Source of the DNA: Spirochaetales bacterium
GTDB lineage: Bacteria; Spirochaetota; Spirochaetia; DSM-27196; PWMO01
Direction of reading: 5' to 3'
Length of the DNA: 5,692 bases
Assembly (NCBI GenBank): GCA_007130025.1
Contig: SLTF01000440.1
Coordinates: 1 to 5,692 of the forward strand
A program made the position numbers and the translations under genes. Positions 1-5,692 of the stretch are shown here, one piece after another (within the stretch, counting starts at the first letter, position 1; each line of letters begins with the position of its first letter). The notes under the pieces were generated by a model, which worked only from the letters and a program-made list of their open reading frames with translations, was not told where the DNA came from and ran no database searches.

Positions 1-1
1 G

Positions 2-598
2 GGCGGGATTCCCGGCCTGGAGAACCTGCGCAGTCTCGAGACGGCGCAGCGGCGAGAGGTGATCGGACAGATGGTGGCGGGCCTGCAGGAGGCGCTGGAC
101 TTCCATGGCGTACCGGTACAGCTGGCCGGTCGGTGGGACCCAGTCGTCCTTCGCGACATGCGATCGCACTACCTCAGTCGGGAACAAACCGTGAACCGGG
201 CGCTTGTGAGCGGGATTGCCGCCCTGTTCATTCTGGCGGCCGTTATTCTGATAGCGTGGAAGGGCGAACCGCTGCGCGGCCTGCGGCGGGTCGGTATCCC
301 GTTTGCGCTTCTGGGGACTCTTGCCGCGTCAGCGTACGCGGCGGTGCGGTTTCTTGGTTCATCGGTGACCGAACGGGCGTTGCGCACGCTCATCGAACAA
401 CCCGATACGTCTGCCGCGGAAGCCGCGACCATCATCGCCTGGATGACCCAGGTGCACCGCTATCTGGCGGCCATCTACCTGCGCGCGCTGCAGCCCGTTC
501 TTTTCATGGCAGCCATCTCGCTGGTTGCCGGCGTGGTTCTGATCGTGCTGCCACGCTTCAGAACCGAAACCGGTTTCCATTCGATGACGCCCGAGTAG
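2..598 (+). CDS. Multipass membrane protein of unknown function, 5' partial
   Basis: The frame is open from the left edge to a TAG stop at 596-598, giving 198 visible residues; the true start lies outside the window. A GTG at 59 could also initiate, but the frame stays open upstream with protein-like sequence (IPGLENLRSLETAQRRE), so I treat the gene as truncated by the window. Counting from base 2, a soluble, mostly helical stretch of about 65 residues comes first. Three hydrophobic segments follow at about residues 67-86, 97-118 and 165-184. The loop between the second and third is about 45 residues, acidic then helical (SSVTERALRTLIEQPD and onward). A short polar C-terminal tail ends in MTPE. 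This suggests an integral membrane protein with an extracytoplasmic or cytoplasmic N-terminal domain. I recognise no family, and no catalytic motif is visible. It converges on glgP, whose stop codon is 7 bases away, so the two are not co-transcribed. Confidence 0.75.
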   Translation, partial: GGIPGLENLRSLETAQRREVIGQMVAGLQEALDFHGVPVQLAGRWDPVVLRDMRSHYLSREQTVNRALVSGIAALFILAAVILIAWKGEPLRGLRRVGIPFALLGTLAASAYAAVRFLGSSVTERALRTLIEQPDTSAAEAATIIAWMTQVHRYLAAIYLRALQPVLFMAAISLVAGVVLIVLPRFRTETGFHSMTPE

Positions 599-605
599 CC
601 CTTCC

Positions 606-3134
606 CTACTGTCGGCGTGCCTCTTCGAGGGTGCGTTCGGGGGAGACCGTTGTGTCGATGGTGCACGGTTTCACGCCCCAGATCTCGCTTGCGTACTGCC
701 CGATGGTGCGGTCCGACGAGAACTTGCTCGAACAGGCCACGTTCAGAATGGCTTTGCGACTCCACGCTTCCTGATCGCGATAGAGTTCCGACGCTCGGCA
801 CTGTGCCTCCACGTAGGCCGGCAAGTCCGCGAGACAGAGGTAAAAATCGCCGTGGTCGAGAATGGAATCGAGCAGCGGCTGAAAGATTCCCGGCTCGTTC
901 ACGCTGAAGTAGCCGCTGGAGATGAGATCGATCGCGTGGCGCGTCTCGGCGTGCTCGTGGTAGCACTCCCACGGGTTGTAGGTGGGACGCACTTGCGCAA
1001 CCTGTTCCGCGGTGAGCCCGAAGATGAAGATGTTCTCGTCACCCACCTCTTCGTGTATCTCGATATTGGCGCCGTCGAGTGTGCCAATGGTGAGGGCACC
1101 GTTGCACATGAACTTCATGTTGCCGGTTCCCGAGGCCTCGGTTCCCGCGGTGGAGATCTGCTCGGACAGGTCGGACGCAGGAAAGATGCGCTCCGCCAGC
1201 GACACTCGATAGTTTGGCAAGAAGTGGACGCTCAGTTTGCCTCGGACCGCCGGGTCGCTATTGATCACCGCGGCCAGGTTGTTGATGAACTTGATCGTGA
1301 GCTTGGCCAGATCGTAGCCGGGTGCCGCCTTGCCCCCAAACAGGAATGTGCGAGGCACGAAGTCGGGCATGGTTCCCGCCCGAAGCCGGTTGTAGAGCAC
1401 CACGATTCCCAGGGCGTCCATGAGCTGTCGCTTGTACTGGTGAATCCGTTTGATCTGTACGTCAAACAGCGAGTCGGGGTTGAGGGTCCAGCCGTGGTGG
1501 CGCTGCAGATGGCCTGAGAGCGCAACTTTGGCCTGTCGCTTCACGTCGCGGAAGCGTGCGCGGAAATCCTTGTCCTCGGCAAGCGGCTTCAATTTGGTGA
1601 TCTGCGTGAAGTCGGTGATCCAGCCGTCTCCAATCGCTTCGGTGATGAGGGCCGCGAGCGGCGGATTCGCCTTGAGCAACCAGCGCCGCTGGGTAATGCC
1701 GTTGGTCTTGTTGTTGAACCGGTCAGGGAAGATGGCGGCAAACTCGGGCACCACCCGCTCTTTGAGCAGGGTGGTGTGCAGCTCCGCCACCCCGTTGGTT
1801 GAGTGCGATCCCACGATGGCAAGATTGGCCATTCGAACCTGCTTCTCCGTGCCTTCCTCGATGATGCTGACGGCGCTCAATTTCTGAGGATCGCCCGGGA
1901 AGAAAATCGCTGCGCGCTGGAGAAAGCGCTGGTTGATTTCGTAGATGATCTGCAAATGGCGCGGCAGGAGCGACTCCATCATCGGAACCGACCACTTTTC
2001 GAGCGCTTCGGGCATCAGGGTGTGGTTTGTATAGGCAAGCGTCTTGACGGTGATCTCCCACGCCTCGTCCCAGGCAAGCCGTTCGTCGTCGATCAGGATG
2101 CGCATGAGCTCGGGTACCGCAAGCGACGGGTGGGTATCGTTGAGCTGGATTGCCGCTGCGTCGGGGAACGTGGCCCACGGCTTTCCGTCGGCCTTGAACC
2201 TGCGGACGATGTCCCAGAGCGAGCAGGCAACAAAGAAGTACTGTTGCCGCAGCCGGAGCTCCTTGCCCAGATAGAGTCGGTCGTTGGGATAGAGTACCTT
2301 GGTGAGGTTTTCCGCGGTCACCTTGGAGCGAACCGCTTCCACGTAGTCGCCCTGGTTGAAGCCGGAGAAGTCAAACTCTTCGGGCGCACGGGCGCTCCAG
2401 AGTCGCAACGTGTTGACGGTAGCGCCTCCGTATCCAACCACCGGCATGTCGTAGGCAATACCGATGACACGTTCGCTCTCCGCCCAGTGGGCGTGAAGCT
2501 GCCCACGTTCGGTGAACATCTCTACCCGGCCGCCGAAGCGCACCAGCGGCGAGCGTTCGGGCCGCTCGATCTCCCACGGATTTCCGCGGCGAAGCCAGTC
2601 ATCGGGGTGCTCCACCTGGAACCCGCGATCGATCCCCTGCCGGAAGATGCCGTAATCGTATCGAAGCCCATACCCGAATGCGGGAAGGTTGAGTGTCGCC
2701 AGCGATTCCATGAAGCAGGCCGCAAGTCGACCGAGTCCTCCGTTGCCAAGACCGGCGTCGACCTCCTCTTCTCTGATCTCTTCCCATTGGTACCCCAGGG
2801 ATTCCAGTGCTCGCGCGACCGCGTCATCGATCCGAAGGTTGATTACGTTCATCCCCATGGAGCGCCCGATGAGGAATTCGAGCGAGAGATAGTAGGCGCG
2901 CTTGACGTGCTGTTTGTGATGGGTCTGCTGGGTTTTGATCCACTGGTTCACGAGGCGATCACGAATGGCGAGCGCCAGGGAGAGGTAGCGGTCGTGGTTG
3001 GTCGAGGTGTAGTTGTCCACCCCAAGTGAATACTTCAGGTGCTCCGCGAACCCCCAGGCGAGGGCTTCTTCATCGTGTCCTTCACGAGACCAGATCTGTG
3101 GTGCACCGTCGGAGCTTCCCTTCTTCGCAGCCAT
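606..3134 (-). CDS. glgP: Glycogen/starch/maltodextrin phosphorylase
   Basis: This is a GT35 family phosphorylase of 842 residues, full length for the family. It releases glucose 1-phosphate from non-reducing ends of alpha-1,4-glucans by phosphorolysis in the cytoplasm, using pyridoxal phosphate (PLP) as cofactor. Family landmarks appear in order: KRAYYLSLEFLIGRSMG (78-94), the glycine-rich GLGNGGLGRLAACFMES (128-144), LNDTHPSLAVPELMRIL (331-347), TNHTLMPEALEKW (369-381) with the catalytic-site His371, FDVQIKRIHQYKRQ (557-570) with the phosphate-contacting Lys562/Arg563, and the PLP site EASGTGNMKF (666-675) with the Schiff-base Lys674. These match rabbit muscle enzyme positions with an offset of six. 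The mammalian Ser14 phosphorylation peptide is not evident. Cys677 sits where the family signature normally has Leu or Met. The ATG at 3134 has a good Shine-Dalgarno (GGGAGG) five bases upstream and a normal N-terminus. The start lies inside the 3' end of the upstream membrane-protein frame, suggesting co-transcription and possibly translational coupling. Glycogen versus maltodextrin preference cannot be told from sequence. Confidence 0.97.
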   Translation of the reverse strand: MAAKKGSSDGAPQIWSREGHDEEALAWGFAEHLKYSLGVDNYTSTNHDRYLSLALAIRDRLVNQWIKTQQTHHKQHVKRAYYLSLEFLIGRSMGMNVINLRIDDAVARALESLGYQWEEIREEEVDAGLGNGGLGRLAACFMESLATLNLPAFGYGLRYDYGIFRQGIDRGFQVEHPDDWLRRGNPWEIERPERSPLVRFGGRVEMFTERGQLHAHWAESERVIGIAYDMPVVGYGGATVNTLRLWSARAPEEFDFSGFNQGDYVEAVRSKVTAENLTKVLYPNDRLYLGKELRLRQQYFFVACSLWDIVRRFKADGKPWATFPDAAAIQLNDTHPSLAVPELMRILIDDERLAWDEAWEITVKTLAYTNHTLMPEALEKWSVPMMESLLPRHLQIIYEINQRFLQRAAIFFPGDPQKLSAVSIIEEGTEKQVRMANLAIVGSHSTNGVAELHTTLLKERVVPEFAAIFPDRFNNKTNGITQRRWLLKANPPLAALITEAIGDGWITDFTQITKLKPLAEDKDFRARFRDVKRQAKVALSGHLQRHHGWTLNPDSLFDVQIKRIHQYKRQLMDALGIVVLYNRLRAGTMPDFVPRTFLFGGKAAPGYDLAKLTIKFINNLAAVINSDPAVRGKLSVHFLPNYRVSLAERIFPASDLSEQISTAGTEASGTGNMKFMCNGALTIGTLDGANIEIHEEVGDENIFIFGLTAEQVAQVRPTYNPWECYHEHAETRHAIDLISSGYFSVNEPGIFQPLLDSILDHGDFYLCLADLPAYVEAQCRASELYRDQEAWSRKAILNVACSSKFSSDRTIGQYASEIWGVKPCTIDTTVSPERTLEEARRQ

Positions 3135-3724
3135 TGCAACCTCCCGGAGCGTGATCGCTCACGCCCCATCATACTGGAGCCGTATCGCCTTTGCAAAGCG
3201 TCGAAGAGCATCCCCGCCACAATCGCCGACACCACCTTGTCCACCAGGTTGGTCAGCATCCCCGCGCTGAACACCGCGGCAATCAGGTTCTGCCCACCGA
3301 GCACGAGCGCCATGGTCACATCGTCAACCGCGTGAAGCCCCGTGATCCCGCCAAATGCAAGGAACGAAATGAGACTCCCGAGCAACCCGTTCCCAAACCC
3401 CAGCACAAACCCAAGGAGCACGTACGGTCCCGTTCCCCGCGGAAGGCCTCGCCGACGATAGGCGTCGGTGAGCACTACGGTGAGGTAATGGCAGAGGACA
3501 AACGCAATAAAGGTCCGGTTCAGCAGATGAAGCCCGACGTTGGTGAGCGTTGCCGCGATCATCCCGGCGACCGGCCCAAGCCAGAGAGTGAGCGTGATGG
3601 TGAACAGCGAATCCAGATAGAGCGGCAGATAGTACCGTGCAGCGAGTACCGCGACAAAGAGGTTCATGGCCGCACAGAGCACGGCTGCCGCGAACACCCG
3701 AACGATGCGTTGCGCACTCAACAT
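3035..3724 (-). CDS. ECF-S-component-like integral membrane protein
   Basis: This 229-residue protein is very hydrophobic, with about five or six membrane segments near residues 8-29, 38-60, 69-87, 101-125, 138-156 and perhaps 160-176. The stretch LYLDSLFTITLTLWLGPVAG (35-54) followed by MIAATLTN (55-62), with LVDKVVSAIVAGMLFDAL near 160-177, resembles small membrane proteins and sensor N-terminal domains related to S components of energy-coupling factor transporters. That assignment comes from memory of the pattern, and the substrate is unknown; no EcfA/EcfT genes are in the window. The last ~45 residues are a basic, low-hydrophobicity tail (GRERSRSGRLQWLRRR and onward) that runs through the glgP ribosome binding site and 100 bases into glgP. 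The ATG at 3724 was chosen because hydrophobic sequence starts there and the frame further upstream looks like non-coding sequence. It has no clear Shine-Dalgarno. A TATGTT hexamer (3741-3736) lies 11 bases upstream, so the message could be nearly leaderless. It is divergent from the DUF368 gene and likely co-transcribed with glgP. Confidence 0.75.
   Translation of the reverse strand: MLSAQRIVRVFAAAVLCAAMNLFVAVLAARYYLPLYLDSLFTITLTLWLGPVAGMIAATLTNVGLHLLNRTFIAFVLCHYLTVVLTDAYRRRGLPRGTGPYVLLGFVLGFGNGLLGSLISFLAFGGITGLHAVDDVTMALVLGGQNLIAAVFSAGMLTNLVDKVVSAIVAGMLFDALQRRYGSSMMGRERSRSGRLQWLRRREAPTVHHRSGLVKDTMKKPSPGGSRST
3140..3145 (-). promoter_or_regulatory. Ribosome binding site of glgP
   Basis: The minus strand reads GGGAGG-TTGCA-ATG, a strong Shine-Dalgarno with a five-base spacer. 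It decides the glgP start at 3134 even though this start lies inside the reading frame of the upstream membrane protein. Confidence 0.8.
3147..3160 (-). promoter_or_regulatory. Small inverted repeat just upstream of the glgP ribosome binding site
   Basis: GAGCG-TGAT-CGCTC is a perfect 5-bp stem with a 4-base loop, ending one base before the GGGAGG. An alternative overlapping pairing, GTGA-TCGC-TCAC (3151-3162), uses part of the same bases. It could form an RNA hairpin that affects glgP translation, or be a protein site. It is short enough to be chance in GC-rich DNA. Confidence 0.25.
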
Positions 3725-3776
3725 GATTACAAGGTAACATACAATTGTGTTGATCGCAATACCGGTGGAAATGCCG

Positions 3777-3806
3777 TTGGCACACAACGGATTTCCGGCG
3801 TATGGT
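3777..3806 (+). promoter_or_regulatory. Candidate sigma-70-type promoter for the DUF368-GDPD operon
   Basis: TTGGCA (3777-3782, one mismatch to TTGACA) is followed after 18 bases by TATGGT (3801-3806, two mismatches to TATAAT), placing the start of transcription near 3813 and giving a leader of about 40 bases. A second -10-like hexamer, TACAAT (3828-3833, one mismatch), lies further downstream but lacks a good -35. It would leave only about 15 bases before the ATG. Matched by eye only. Confidence 0.4.
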
Positions 3807-3810
3807 GGCC

Positions 3811-3838
3811 GCGTACACTCGATGGCGTACAATCGATA
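3811..3838 (+). repeat. Two-copy 14-bp tandem direct repeat upstream of the DUF368 gene
   Basis: GCGTACACTCGATG (3811-3824) is followed immediately by GCGTACAATCGATA (3825-3838), identical at 12 of 14 positions. A weaker start of the same unit, GCGTA, also occurs at 3798, 13 bases before the first copy. The repeat lies between the candidate -10 and the ribosome binding site (GGGAGA at 3845-3850), and the second copy contains a TACAAT hexamer. It may be an operator for a dimeric or tandem-binding regulator, or duplicated promoter sequence. Function is inferred from position only. Confidence 0.45.
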
Positions 3839-3854
3839 CCGAACGGGAGACCTT

Positions 3855-4733
3855 ATGGATGAACCGATCACCCTGCCGAAGAAACCGCTCTCTGCCTTCA
3901 ACGCGCTGCGAGGAGTGGGAATCGGCGTTGCCAACATCATTCCCGGCGTCAGCGGTGGCACGATTGCGGTTGTCACCGGAATCTACGACGAGATCGTGGA
4001 CGCCTTTGGGAACTTCTTCAAGAGCGAGGGAGGATGGAAGCGCAATCTGCTCTTTCTGCTTCCCGTTGTCATAGGAATCCTTGCGGGAAACATCGCCTTC
4101 GCCCGCGTCATCGGGTTTCTGCTTGACACGGTACCCGAGGCGACAACCTTCGGGTTTATCGGTCTCATTCTCGGGAGCGCTCCCTATCTGGTGAAGCGGT
4201 CCGGAGTGCAGCGCATCTCGGTGCTCCACGTTCTGCTCTTTGCCCTGGGGATGGCGGTGGTGCTTTGGATGGGACTTACCTCACGCCCGGCCGAGTCCCC
4301 ACCCATCACCGACATCACCCCCGTGACCGGCGCGATCATTTTTGCTGCTGCCTTTATCGCCAGCATTGCCATGATCATCCCGGGCGTCAGCGGCAGCTTT
4401 CTGCTCCTGCTCATCGGCATGTACAGCACCTTGCGATACGGATTCAGCACGGTGAACCTTCCGCTTATTGGCCTCTTTGTCGGCGGCACGCTGTTTGGAG
4501 TGGTGCTCGTCTCCAAGGGAATTTCGGCGCTCCTGCGCCGATTCCACGCAGGCACCTACGTGGTAATCATCGGGCTGGTGATCGGAAGCGCCATCGCCCT
4601 CTTTCCCGGCGTCAGCGCCGGCATGATGATCGCTCTGGATATGGGAGCGTTTGCGGTGGGTGCGGCACTCAGTCTGCTCCTGGGAACCGACATGAAGGAG
4701 CGAATACTTCGCCGCAGGAGGAGAGAATCATGA
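3855..4733 (+). CDS. popT: DUF368 family protein, predicted polyprenyl-phosphate (undecaprenyl phosphate) transporter PopT
   Basis: This 292-residue polytopic inner-membrane protein belongs to DUF368. Members (PopT) were recently shown, in other bacteria, to move undecaprenyl phosphate back across the membrane so the carrier can be reused for peptidoglycan and other surface polymers. The hallmark motif is present twice: NIIPGVSGGTIAVVTGIY (28-44 region) and MIIPGVSGSFLLLLIGMY (173-190). Each is followed by a related glycine-rich segment, GLILGSAP (103-110) and GLVIGSAIALFP (240-251), showing an internal duplication. A third short PGVS occurs at 251-254. The ATG at 3855 has GGGAGA (3845-3850) five... 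bases upstream by its GGGAG core, and the N-terminus fits the family; in-frame upstream ATGs (3747, 3822) would add residues encoded by the promoter region. The C-terminus is a run of five arginines whose codons hold the next gene's ribosome binding site. The stop overlaps the GDPD start (ATGA), so the two genes form an operon. The transporter role is by family membership; direction and substrate are not visible in the sequence. Confidence 0.92.
   Translation: MDEPITLPKKPLSAFNALRGVGIGVANIIPGVSGGTIAVVTGIYDEIVDAFGNFFKSEGGWKRNLLFLLPVVIGILAGNIAFARVIGFLLDTVPEATTFGFIGLILGSAPYLVKRSGVQRISVLHVLLFALGMAVVLWMGLTSRPAESPPITDITPVTGAIIFAAAFIASIAMIIPGVSGSFLLLLIGMYSTLRYGFSTVNLPLIGLFVGGTLFGVVLVSKGISALLRRFHAGTYVVIIGLVIGSAIALFPGVSAGMMIALDMGAFAVGAALSLLLGTDMKERILRRRRRES
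4716..4721 (+). promoter_or_regulatory. Ribosome binding site of the GDPD gene, inside the DUF368 gene
   Basis: AGGAGG lies 8 bases before the ATG at 4730, within the arginine codons that end the DUF368 gene. It fixes the GDPD start and, with the ATGA overlap, supports translational coupling. Confidence 0.8.
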
Positions 4734-5626
4734 CCCAGCGCGCACGGATGATCGCCGGCGGCATCGCCCTGCTGGTTGCGCTGTATGGCGCGACGCTGTC
4801 GCTGAACCGGCCCGCACGCATCCACCCGTTCTTCGAGAGCCTGCCCGCGGACCGGCCCGTGGTGATTGCCCACCGGGGCGGAGCCGACCTCTGGCCGGAG
4901 AACACGCTCGTTGCGTTCCAGGGCGCCACCGATCTGGGAGTACCCGTGCTGGAAATGGACGTCCACCAGACCGCAGACGGCGTGCCGGTGGTGATCCACG
5001 ACGAAACCGTCGACCGCACCACCAACGAAACCGGACGCGTCATCGATTTCACCCTCGAGCAGCTCCGGGTGCTTGATGCGGCGTACCGATTCAGCCCGCA
5101 CGATGCGCCCGCCACCTTCCCGCTCCGGGGCACCGGCATCACCGTGCCGACGCTGCGCGAGGTATTCGAGGCCTTCCCGGACGCCCATATGATCGTAGAG
5201 GTGAAGGAGGAAGACACCGCACTCGCCGACGAGGTTCTCAGGCTGGTCTCGGAGTTTGACCGGGTTGACCGAACCCTCCTCGCGAGCTTTTCGCACGAGA
5301 TACTCGTGCACTTCCGTTCCCGGAATCCAGACGTCGGCACGCACGCGTCGGAGCCCGAAGCAACGCGGTTTCTGATCGCCTCGTGGCTCTTCTCCGCCGG
5401 GATGGTGAGTCCGAAGTACGAGGCGCTCCTGGTTCCGCCGTCGGTCGGGCCGCTTCCCGTACTGACGGGGCGGTTTCTCCAGGCAGCCGACAACCGTCGG
5501 CTCTTCGTGGCGGGATGGACCATCAACGACCTCTCGCCAATGCGCATCTTCGCCCGCCGCGGCATCGGCGGTCTGATCACCGACCGCCCCGACCTCGCCC
5601 TGAAGGTGGCCGCCGAACTGCGCTGA
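4730..5626 (+). CDS. Membrane-anchored glycerophosphodiester phosphodiesterase (GDPD family)
   Basis: This 298-residue protein has a GDPD TIM-barrel domain that hydrolyses glycerophosphodiesters to glycerol 3-phosphate and an alcohol, using a divalent metal. Visible family motifs are IAHRGG with His48/Arg49, PENT with Glu57/Asn58, EMDVH with the metal-binding pair Glu75/Asp77, DGVPVVIHDETVDRTT (83-98) with His90/Asp91, VPTLREVF (139-146), IVEVKE with Glu157/Lys159, GWTIND (262-267) and GLITDRPD (281-288). All expected catalytic and metal ligands are present. A single hydrophobic segment at about residues 7-25, after a short basic N-terminus, suggests an uncleaved anchor or signal peptide that places the domain outside the cytoplasm. 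There is no lipobox cysteine; in fact the protein has no cysteine, unlike spirochaetal GlpQ lipoproteins. The start at 4730 is supported by AGGAGG and the 4-base overlap with the DUF368 stop; the longer open frame upstream is a shadow of DUF368. Substrates might be deacylated phospholipids or other glycerophosphoryl compounds; this is not determinable here. Confidence 0.93.
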   Translation: MTQRARMIAGGIALLVALYGATLSLNRPARIHPFFESLPADRPVVIAHRGGADLWPENTLVAFQGATDLGVPVLEMDVHQTADGVPVVIHDETVDRTTNETGRVIDFTLEQLRVLDAAYRFSPHDAPATFPLRGTGITVPTLREVFEAFPDAHMIVEVKEEDTALADEVLRLVSEFDRVDRTLLASFSHEILVHFRSRNPDVGTHASEPEATRFLIASWLFSAGMVSPKYEALLVPPSVGPLPVLTGRFLQAADNRRLFVAGWTINDLSPMRIFARRGIGGLITDRPDLALKVAAELR

Positions 5627-5647
5627 TCCTGCCGTCCAACCGGCCGC

Positions 5648-5692
5648 TCAGGTTTTGGTGGGCTCGGGGTACTCTACTCCGTGCGTCTCAAC
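5648..5692 (-). CDS. Possible 3' end of a convergent gene, partial
   Basis: Reading leftward from the right edge, only one of the three minus-strand frames stays open to a later stop; the others hit stops almost at once. It gives VETHGVEYPEPTKT and then TGA (stop at 5650-5648), a plausible hydrophilic C-terminus. It would converge on the GDPD gene with a 21-base gap. Fourteen residues are too few to name a family, and an open stretch this short can arise by chance. Confidence 0.35.
   Translation of the reverse strand, partial: VETHGVEYPEPTKT

Noticed and set aside
475..972. Minus-strand frame of 165 codons spanning the gene boundary
   Set aside because: It is out of frame with glgP's C-terminus and crosses the + strand gene; the arginine-rich composition is typical of a shadow frame.
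852..1517. Second + strand frame of 221 codons opposite glgP
   Set aside because: It lies wholly opposite conserved glgP sequence including the PLP site, in the same mirrored frame type, and has no family features.
1803..3029. Long + strand open frame of 408 codons antisense to glgP
   Set aside because: glgP on the other strand carries unmistakable family motifs along its whole length. The antisense frame reads as a low-hydrophobicity, Arg/Val/Glu-rich mirror of GC-biased codons with no recognisable motif.
3151..3162. CRP-like site GTGA-N4-TCAC
   Set aside because: The CRP consensus has a 6-base spacer between TGTGA and TCACA; here it is 4 and the flanking T/A are missing.
3778..3796. Sigma-54 -24/-12 promoter starting TGGCAC
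   Set aside because: The -24 half looks right, but no GC dinucleotide sits at the required -12 spacing.
3747..3854. Longer N-terminus for the DUF368 protein
   Set aside because: It would translate the promoter and tandem repeat. The start at 3855 has the ribosome binding site and the family-like N-terminus.
3725..3976. Upstream extension of the ECF-S-like frame
   Set aside because: It runs through the divergent promoter region and into the DUF368 gene on the other strand. The hydrophobic protein starts at 3724.
3324..4229. Minus-strand frame of 301 codons across the divergent region
   Set aside because: It covers two well-supported genes and the intergenic region in a frame with polar, non-family sequence.
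4265..4729. N-terminal extension of the GDPD frame
   Set aside because: The extension is His/Arg-rich and overlaps well-conserved DUF368 coding sequence. The ATG at 4730 has a strong ribosome site, the ATGA overlap and a proper N-terminal membrane anchor.
4556..5344. Minus-strand frame of 262 codons opposite the GDPD gene
   Set aside because: The + strand GDPD motifs are complete. The antisense frame shows no motif and starts and ends within the real genes.

Overview
The window is about 5.7 kb of gene-dense, GC-rich bacterial chromosome with ordinary housekeeping and envelope genes. No mobile elements, rRNA, tRNA or CRISPR arrays were recognised. The taxon cannot be read directly. An ECF-S-like membrane protein, a DUF368/PopT-type lipid carrier transporter and an 842-residue glycogen phosphorylase together would fit a free-living spirochaete (Spirochaetaceae) or a similar lineage, but this is a low-confidence inference from family distribution.

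Layout from left to right: (1) the 3' part of an unrecognised multipass membrane protein on the + strand, running in from the left edge. (2) A full-length glycogen phosphorylase (glgP) on the - strand, convergent with the first gene and only 7 bases away from it. (3) A small, very hydrophobic ECF-S-component-like membrane protein, also on the - strand. It lies directly upstream of glgP and its reading frame overlaps the first 100 bases of glgP. (4) A 130-bp divergent intergenic region (3725-3854) with a candidate promoter and a 14-bp tandem repeat. (5) A + strand two-gene operon: a DUF368 family protein (polyprenyl-phosphate transporter, PopT type), coupled by an ATGA overlap to a membrane-anchored glycerophosphodiester phosphodiesterase (GDPD). 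(6) At the right edge, 45 bases that look like the 3' end of a convergent - strand gene.

The window holds two divergent transcription units. The leftward unit pairs a membrane protein with glycogen breakdown. The rightward unit pairs recycling of the undecaprenyl-phosphate carrier with hydrolysis of glycerophosphodiesters, probably on the outer face of the membrane; a shared role in envelope lipid turnover is plausible but inferred. Apart from the 130-bp divergent region, gaps between genes are tiny or absent, and no stretch above 300 bases lacks a gene. Nothing here is a clearly undescribed system. The best leads are the translationally coupled PopT-GDPD pair, the membrane-protein/glgP overlap with its odd basic tail, and the tandem repeat in front of popT.
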